Shown here piece after piece: positions 59,208 through 64,000 of a DNA stretch of 64,000 nt. Under the pieces are notes generated by a model. The model ran no database searches. It was not told where the DNA came from and saw only the letters and a program-made list of their open reading frames with translations. The position numbers and the translations under genes are program-made. The stretch lies in NCBI GenBank assembly GCA_030147505.1, contig JASBVG010000037.1:1-64000 (forward strand), in the 5' to 3' direction. Source of the stretch: Tardiphaga sp. (lineage in GTDB: Bacteria; Pseudomonadota; Alphaproteobacteria; Rhizobiales; Xanthobacteraceae). Numbering within the stretch: the stretch's first letter is position 1; each line of letters begins with the position of its first letter.

Positions 59208-60088
59208 GACCGCGCCTCCCTGCCGAACAGGCGACCACGCAGCCAGCCAGTGCCGATATCGATCACGAAGACGGTGACGATGATCATCAGCAAAATGGCG
59301 CTGACGTCGGAATAGTAGAACTTGCGCACGGCGACCACGAGCTCCTGCCCAATGCCTCCCGCACCGACAAAGCCCATCACCGAAGCGCCACGCACATTGA
59401 TCTCGAAGCGCAGCAGCGTGTAGCTGGCAAAGCCCGCCGAGACCTGTGGCAGCACCGCGAAGCGCATGCAGTCGATCCAGCTCGCACCGGTGGAACGGAT
59501 GCCCTCCACCGGCTTCATGTCGATATTCTCGACGATCTCGCCATACAGTTTGCCGAGCGCACCGACGCAGTGGATAGCGATGGCGAGCACGCCGGCCATG
59601 GGACCGAGGCCGAAAGCGATCACGAAGATCAGTGCAAAGACGATGTCCGGCACCGTGCGGCAGAATTCCATGAAGCGCTTGACGACAAAACGCAACCAGC
59701 GCGACGGCGCGGTATTTTCCGCACCGAGAAAGTTCAAACCAAAGGCAAGCAACGCGCCGACCACGGTGCCGACATAGCTGATCAGCACAGTCTCGCCGAG
59801 CAGAGCGAGCCACTTCTTCCAGCCCCAGAACCATTCGCCGATGTCGTTCCAAACCCGCACACCACTATCGAGCGTGAAGATGCGATCGAAATAGCTGAAG
59901 AAGTTGCCGATCTTGGTAAGGAAGGTCGCGATATTCACCTCGGCGCCGACGGCCGCGACGAACAGAACCACGGCACAAGCCACGACCGACAACAGCGTGC
60001 GCAACCGACGGCGCGACACGGCCTTGCGATAATCAGCGTTCAGCGCGGCAAGCTGCTGGCTCGGCAGAATGGAGACGGCGGCAGGCAA
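59204..60088 (-). CDS. phnE: Phosphonate ABC transporter permease PhnE (first)
   Basis: 294 residues from TTG 60088 (GAGG five bases upstream, MPAAVSILPSQQLAALNADYRKAV typical of PhnE); a longer frame begins inside a GGGGAGAGG hairpin and is less likely. About six transmembrane helices with ALLGETVLISYVGTVVGALLAFGLNFL and the EAA loop GEIVENIDMKPVEGIRSTGASWIDCMRFAVLPQVSAGFASYTLLRFEINVRGASVMGFVGAGGIGQEL. Two distinct permeases form a heterodimeric channel, as in many Rhizobiales. Translation is coupled to the second permease. Confidence 0.9.
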   Translation of the reverse strand: MPAAVSILPSQQLAALNADYRKAVSRRRLRTLLSVVACAVVLFVAAVGAEVNIATFLTKIGNFFSYFDRIFTLDSGVRVWNDIGEWFWGWKKWLALLGETVLISYVGTVVGALLAFGLNFLGAENTAPSRWLRFVVKRFMEFCRTVPDIVFALIFVIAFGLGPMAGVLAIAIHCVGALGKLYGEIVENIDMKPVEGIRSTGASWIDCMRFAVLPQVSAGFASYTLLRFEINVRGASVMGFVGAGGIGQELVVAVRKFYYSDVSAILLMIIVTVFVIDIGTGWLRGRLFGREARS

Positions 60089-60125
60089 AACAACCTCGAT
60101 ATCCGAGAGTAAAACTGAGTAGTCC

Positions 60126-60146
60126 CCTCTCCCCTCCGGGGAGAGG
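60126..60146. repeat. Short GC-rich hairpin CCTCTCCCC/GGGGAGAGG
   Basis: A perfect 9-bp stem with a three-base loop just upstream of the first phnE. Related CTCTCCCC hairpins occur at 37814, 54615 and (longer) 18961 and 23158. REP-type element. Confidence 0.6.
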
Positions 60147-60170
60147 TGAAACAAGAGGGCGTTCACCTAT

Positions 60171-60204
60171 AAAAAAGGAGCCGGATCATGCCCGATCCGG
60201 CTCC
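60171..60204 (-). terminator. Terminator between phnD and phnE
   Basis: Reading the minus strand, GGAGCCGGATC, a six-base loop, GATCCGGCTCC and then TTTTTT: a perfect 11-bp stem with a T-run 17 bases after the phnD stop. Read-through to the permeases would be partial, giving more binding protein than channel. Confidence 0.85.
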
Positions 60205-60220
60205 CGTGTGAAGTTGGGCC

Positions 60221-61159
60221 TTACGACGCCTTCTTCTTGCGCAGGGCGTCCACGAACTTGATCAGCTCGATGGTCGCGTCCCAGTCCTTGGTGGTGGCGG
60301 GATGGAAGCCCTTCTTCTGACCATCCGACAGCTTGTCGAACGCGGCCTTGTCCTTGGTGGGGGCTTCCTCGAAAGCCTTGCGGATCGCGGCCTTGAGATC
60401 GTCCGGCAGATCCGAACCATAGGCATAGGGGCCGTTGATGATCGGGGCCGACTTGTGGATGATGCGGAAGTCGTCCTTCTTCATCGCCGAACCATCGGCA
60501 TTCTTCAGCATGCCCTTGGTGAGCATCTGCTGCAGCGTGGAGTCGCCGTCGTTGGTCCACTGATTGGCGGCGATATCGACGGTGCCCTGGGACAGCGCCA
60601 GCATCGCGTTTTCGTGGCTGCCGGTGAACACGACCTTGCTGAAGAAGGTGTCGGCATCGGTGATGCCCATCTTGTCGAGTTCGAAGCGCGGCACATTGTT
60701 GCCCGAGGTCGAGTTCGGATCGACAAGGCCGAGATTCTTGCCCTTCAGATCCTGCACGGTCTTGTAGGGGCTCGACGCCTTGACGAAGAACACCGAATAA
60801 TAACCGGTCGAACCATCGATATTGATGTCGTTGGCAAACGCATCGGTCTTCACGCCAGTGAGGCGGGCGCGAGCGAACGAGGCCGAACCATAGCTGGCGA
60901 GATGGATGTTGCCCGAACGCTGGCCTTCAATGACCGCCGCATAGTCGTTGGCGATGCGCAGATTGACCTTCACGCCGAGCTCCTTGGAGAGATAGGCGGT
61001 GAATGGCGTCCAGCGCTCGGTCACACCCGAGGCATTCTCTGCCGGGACGACGGCGAAGGTCAGTTCCGGATATTTGGCCTTGTAGTCCTGCGCGTGAGCG
61101 GAGGTGGCGGCGAATGCGAGCACGGCGGCGCCGAGCACGATGGAACGACGATTGATCAT
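60221..61159 (-). CDS. phnD: Phosphonate-binding periplasmic protein PhnD
   Basis: 312 residues. Signal peptide 1-23 (IVLGAAVLAFAATSAHA). PhnD-type fold: LTFAVVPAENASGVTERWTPFTAYLSKELGVKVNLRIANDYAAVIEGQRSGNIHLASYGSASFARA, with the phosphonate-contacting stretch GYYSVFFVKASSPYKTVQDLKGKNLGLVDPNSTSGNNVPRFEL, and GSHENAMLALSQGTVDIAANQW. It captures phosphonates in the periplasm and delivers them to PhnE/PhnC. It is preceded by phnC and followed by a terminator, which should raise its dose relative to the permeases. Confidence 0.93.
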   Translation of the reverse strand: MINRRSIVLGAAVLAFAATSAHAQDYKAKYPELTFAVVPAENASGVTERWTPFTAYLSKELGVKVNLRIANDYAAVIEGQRSGNIHLASYGSASFARARLTGVKTDAFANDINIDGSTGYYSVFFVKASSPYKTVQDLKGKNLGLVDPNSTSGNNVPRFELDKMGITDADTFFSKVVFTGSHENAMLALSQGTVDIAANQWTNDGDSTLQQMLTKGMLKNADGSAMKKDDFRIIHKSAPIINGPYAYGSDLPDDLKAAIRKAFEEAPTKDKAAFDKLSDGQKKGFHPATTKDWDATIELIKFVDALRKKKAS

Positions 61160-61276
61160 GGCAATCCCTGCGTGATCTGTGGGGGTAACGGAGTTTCTTA
61201 TTGGTAGACAGAACGTCTATCGCCGCGATGACACTATACGCCTGAAATACAGGCAGGCATCATCACGGCAATTCGG

Positions 61277-62092
61277 TCAGGCGACGGCGGCAGTGCCGTA
61301 TTCGGGCAAGCGACCATCGTTTGGCGCATGCGCTGGCGCCGATCCCATCACCTCATCGGCTTCGAGATCGTAGAGTTCCCGTGCAATATAGTCGGTGAGC
61401 TGTGCAGGCACTCCGTCGAACACGACGCGGCCAGCCGACATGCCGATCAGACGATCGCAATAGGTGCGCGCCAGATCGAGCGAATGCAGGTTGCACATCA
61501 CGGTGATGCCGAAATGCTTGTTGATGCGCAGCAGCGCATCCATGACGATGCGGGTGTTGCGCGGATCGAGCGAGGCGATCGGCTCGTCGGCGAGAATAAT
61601 GTCGGGCTGCTGCACCAGCGCGCGTGCAATCGCGACGCGCTGCTGCTGACCGCCGGAAAGCTGATCGGCACGCTGCGACGCATATTGCGCCATATCGAAT
61701 TGCTCCAGCGCGGACATCGCCATGGCGCGATCCTGCTCCGGCCACATCTGGGTCAGCGAGCGCCATTGCGGCATGCCGGCGAGACGGCCCATCAATACAT
61801 TGGTCAGCACATCGAGGCGACCGACGAGATTGAACTGCTGGAAGATCATCGCCGAGCGTGCGCGCCACTTGCGCAGCTCGCGCCCCTTCAATGCCGTCAC
61901 GTCGAGGCCATCGAACACGATGCGGCCGGAGGTCGGCTCGGCCAGGCGATTGATCATGCGCAGCATCGTCGACTTACCGGCGCCGGAGCGCCCGATCACA
62001 CCGACAAACGAGCCCGGCGCAATCGTGTAGTTGGCATTATCGACTGCCGCCTTGGTGCCGAAACGGCACGTCAGGCCTTCGACTGCAAGCAT
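61277..62092 (-). CDS. phnC: Phosphonate ABC transporter ATP-binding protein PhnC
   Basis: 271 residues from ATG 62092 (TTGGAG seven bases upstream). ABC ATPase: Walker [10 protein letters not shown], signature [15 protein letters not shown], Walker [14 protein letters not shown] and H-loop CNLHSLDLA. The extension [33 protein letters not shown] is characteristic of PhnC. First gene of phnC-phnD-phnE-phnE; a Pho-box-like site lies about 47 bases upstream of the start. A short TAGAC/GTCTA hairpin occurs in the 117-base gap before phnD. Confidence 0.94.
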   Translation of the reverse strand: MLAVEGLTCRFGTKAAVDNANYTIAPGSFVGVIGRSGAGKSTMLRMINRLAEPTSGRIVFDGLDVTALKGRELRKWRARSAMIFQQFNLVGRLDVLTNVLMGRLAGMPQWRSLTQMWPEQDRAMAMSALEQFDMAQYASQRADQLSGGQQQRVAIARALVQQPDIILADEPIASLDPRNTRIVMDALLRINKHFGITVMCNLHSLDLARTYCDRLIGMSAGRVVFDGVPAQLTDYIARELYDLEADEVMGSAPAHAPNDGRLPEYGTAAVA

Positions 62093-62138
62093 GAATAACT
62101 CCAAGCGTTAACAAACATTGCACGCCTATCGCCGGCGA

Positions 62139-62156
62139 ATGACAGTGATGTGACGC
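62139..62156 (-). promoter_or_regulatory. Pho box-like site facing phnCDEE
   Basis: On the minus strand GCGTCAC-ATCA-CTGTCAT: two direct heptamers with an 11-base period, the second a perfect PhoB consensus CTGTCAT. It lies about 47 bases before the phnC start codon, where a PhoB-activated -35 would be. Confidence 0.65.
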
Positions 62157-62214
62157 CACTGTCACAATGCTCAACCCGCAGCCCTGCAGCTCCTGCGGGC
62201 GGAATTTCATTCTC

Positions 62215-62232
62215 TTGTCACGTCACCGTCAC
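62215..62232 (+). promoter_or_regulatory. Pho box-like site facing the acetyltransferase-phnM operon
   Basis: On the plus strand TTGTCAC-GTCA-CCGTCAC: two heptamers with the 11-base period, each matching CTGTCAT at four to five of seven positions. It is 48 bases before the ATG at 62281. Divergent to the other box, so PhoB could switch both operons. Confidence 0.55.
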
Positions 62233-62280
62233 GAAACGGTCTGATGACGTGCGCGCACGAGTACTCGTCATGGATGTGTC

Positions 62281-62931
62281 ATGGTTGGAAAGATGTTATC
62301 GCTCGATCCCGTCATCGAGCCGAGCGCAAGGCTGAAAGATGCAACATTCGGCCGCTATAATCAGGTGGGCGCGCGGACCGTGCTGCATGAAGTCTCGATG
62401 GGCGACTACTCCTATGTGGAGCACGAGTCCCAGATCGCCTATGCGACGATCGGCAAGTTCTGCTCGATCGCATCCATGACCCGGATCAATCCCGGCAACC
62501 ATCCAATGCAGCGTGCATCACAATCGCATTTCACTTATCGCGCCAGCGCCTATTTTCCCGGCGAGACGGACGATACCGACTTCTTCGCCTGGCGCCGTGA
62601 GCACCACTGCACGCTCGGACACGACGTCTGGATAGGCCATGGCGCCGTCGTACTTCCGGGTCGACACGTCGGCACCGGCGCGGTCATCGCCGCGGGTGCC
62701 ATCGTCACCAAGGATGTCCCGCCCTATACGATCGTGGCCGGCAATCCGGCACGGCCCATCCGCCGCCGCTTTTCGGAAACGGTGGAACAGAGCCTGATGG
62801 ACCTTGCCTGGTGGGATTGGGATCACGAAACCTTGCGGCTGGCGCTGCCGGATTTCCGGGCAATGTCGGTGGAAGATTTTGTAAGTAAATACAAAGGCGT
62901 CAAATCGACGCGGCAGATGGATGCGACATGA
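62281..62931 (+). CDS. Phosphonate-cluster hexapeptide acetyltransferase
   Basis: 216 residues, left-handed beta-helix type (TIGR03308 style, found in phn operons). [55 protein letters not shown] shows the hexapeptide repeats, with [57 protein letters not shown] completing the acceptor side. The role in phosphonate metabolism is unclear; acetylation of an aminophosphonate has been suggested. Two ATG codons (62281 and 62293) are possible. It overlaps phnM by four bases (ATGA). Confidence 0.87.
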   Translation: MVGKMLSLDPVIEPSARLKDATFGRYNQVGARTVLHEVSMGDYSYVEHESQIAYATIGKFCSIASMTRINPGNHPMQRASQSHFTYRASAYFPGETDDTDFFAWRREHHCTLGHDVWIGHGAVVLPGRHVGTGAVIAAGAIVTKDVPPYTIVAGNPARPIRRRFSETVEQSLMDLAWWDWDHETLRLALPDFRAMSVEDFVSKYKGVKSTRQMDAT

Positions 62932-64000
62932 CGGAACTCTTTATCGAAGGCGGACGGACCCTGCTTGGACAGGAGATCGGCGAAACTTCGCTCACGGTCT
63001 CGGGCAACGCTATTGCAGATATCGGCAATGCCGCGCATGGCGCTCTCGGTATCGACGCCCGTGGCCTTCTGGTGATGCCGGGCATCGTCGATATCCATGG
63101 CGACGCCTTCGAACGGCAATTGATGCCGCGCCCCGGCGTCGATTTTCCCGTCGATGTGGCGCTGATCGACAGCGACAAGCAGGCGATCACCAACGGCATC
63201 ACCACCGTGTTTCACGGCACCACCTGGTCCTGGGAGCCTGGCCTGCGCGGCGCCGAGAACGCGCGCGGATTGCTGACCGCGATCGAGACGCTGCGCCCGC
63301 ATCTCGCAGCGGATACCCGCTTCCACCTGCGGCAGGAGACTTTCAATCTCGACGCCGAGGAAGAGATCATTGGATGGATGAGGGACGGTCGCATCGATCT
63401 TCTCGCCTTCAACGATCATATGGACCTCACCGGCATCTCCAAGCCGGCGAAGCGCGCGAGGATGGTGGAGCGCACGGGTCTCAGCGCCGAAGCCTTCGAT
63501 CAGTTGGTGGATGGCGTACTGTCCCGCGCCGATCAGGTGCCGGCCTCGATCAAGCGGCTTGCTAAAGTCGCCAATGCATCCGATGTCGCGACGCTCTCGC
63601 ATGACGACAGCAGCCCCGCCATGCGCAGCGGATTTCGCGATCTCGGCGTTCGTATCGCGGAATTTCCGATCAACGAAGAGACCGCAATCGCAGCTGCGGC
63701 GGCTGGCGATTTCATCGTCTATGGCGCACCGAACGTGGTGCGCGGCGGCAGCCATACCGGCTGGACCAAGGCGTCCGACATGATCGCCAAGGGCCTGTGC
63801 TCGGTGCTGGCATCCGATTACTATTATCCTGCACAACTGCTCGCGGCTTTCCGCCTCGCGCATGACCGCATCCTCACGCTGCAGCAGGCCTGGTCGTTGA
63901 TCTCCGCCGCACCGGCGAAGGCCGCAGGACTAGTGGATCGCGGTGAAATCGCGACCGGTCGTCGCGCGGATATTCTGCTAATCGACGACAGCGTAGCCTT
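62928..64000 (+). CDS. phnM: Alpha-D-ribose 1-methylphosphonate 5-triphosphate diphosphatase PhnM (3' end beyond window)
   Basis: At least 357 residues, cut off by the window. PhnM removes pyrophosphate from the ribose-phosphonate triphosphate in the C-P lyase pathway. Amidohydrolase metal motif: [25 protein letters not shown], then [36 protein letters not shown] and [43 protein letters not shown]. Start ATG overlaps the stop of the acetyltransferase, so they are coupled. No phnG-L genes fall within the window; they should lie beyond it or elsewhere. Confidence 0.93.
   Translation, partial: MTELFIEGGRTLLGQEIGETSLTVSGNAIADIGNAAHGALGIDARGLLVMPGIVDIHGDAFERQLMPRPGVDFPVDVALIDSDKQAITNGITTVFHGTTWSWEPGLRGAENARGLLTAIETLRPHLAADTRFHLRQETFNLDAEEEIIGWMRDGRIDLLAFNDHMDLTGISKPAKRARMVERTGLSAEAFDQLVDGVLSRADQVPASIKRLAKVANASDVATLSHDDSSPAMRSGFRDLGVRIAEFPINEETAIAAAAAGDFIVYGAPNVVRGGSHTGWTKASDMIAKGLCSVLASDYYYPAQLLAAFRLAHDRILTLQQAWSLISAAPAKAAGLVDRGEIATGRRADILLIDDSVA

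Noticed and set aside
58359-59852. 497-residue ORF suggesting a frameshifted or fused permease
   Set aside because: The first ~215 codons are the wrong frame of the first phnE; the real second phnE starts at GTG 59207 with a four-base overlap. No frameshift is needed.
1-64000. tRNA, rRNA, CRISPR arrays and transposases
   Set aside because: I found no cloverleaf with a T-loop signature, no regularly spaced repeats and no transposase motifs; the repeats present are single palindromes.

Overview
The window is a GC-rich alphaproteobacterial chromosome segment, most likely from the Nitrobacteraceae (Bradyrhizobium, Rhodopseudomonas, Afipia, Tardiphaga and relatives). Pointers are the fliN-flbD flagellar pair, an Lrp-type regulator divergent from putA, BA14K and DUF4112 proteins, tandem CYP153 P450s, and a high density of short palindromic intergenic repeats of the kind common in this family. 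Genus cannot be fixed from sequence alone. I see no rRNA, tRNA, CRISPR array, integrase or transposase, so this looks like ordinary chromosome and not a phage or plasmid island.

Layout. 1-1853: end of a flagellar operon (probable fliH end, fliN, flbD). 1986-9321: small membrane proteins, a RecD-like helicase, exported MsrA plus cytosolic MsrB, exported small proteins, DUF4112, a lone PAS protein and a membrane diguanylate cyclase. 9591-12286: lytic transglycosylase and isovaleryl-CoA dehydrogenase, separated by 704 noncoding bases that hold a strongly folded 330-nt element, a LexA-like box and a palindromic repeat. 12503-24010: a catabolic block with two CYP153 P450s, an acyl-CoA dehydrogenase, a CaiB-type CoA transferase, a hot-dog hydratase, a benzoylformate-decarboxylase-like enzyme, a BisC-like molybdoenzyme and an SDR. 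24046-31067: TrhA, YcjX/YcjF pair, GT39 glycosyltransferase and a three-part adenylate cyclase (membrane anchor, 2Fe-2S ferredoxin, class III cyclase). 31192-38018: cspA, putR/putA with an apparent operator, a CoA transferase. 38032-50377: CxxCH protein with a coupled 52-residue membrane peptide, GST, LemA/TPM operon, acyl-CoA ligase, HxlR-MATE operon, MFS pump, glycogen synthase. 50384-58358: a stress/detoxification region with an ECF42 sigma factor, two YCII/DGPF proteins, VOC, GSTs, SnoaL, SDR, MFS and a TetR-GST divergent pair. 58359-64000: phosphonate operon phnC-D-E-E, divergent from a hexapeptide acetyltransferase and phnM.

How they work together. The clearest system is the ECF42 regulon. 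Four separate transcription units (sigma factor operon, second YCII protein, VOC protein, GST-SnoaL operon) each carry TGTC(G/A)G, exactly 17 bases, then CGTC upstream of the start codon, so one sigma factor probably drives all four. The phosphonate cluster has two divergent Pho-box-like sites, one facing each operon. The CYP153/acyl-CoA genes read like a pathway for oxidising an alkyl chain or branched acid and then processing the CoA ester; the substrate is not visible. The folded element at 10.5-10.9 kb is the best candidate for something undescribed: a multi-stem RNA best read on the minus strand, downstream of a possible SOS operator.
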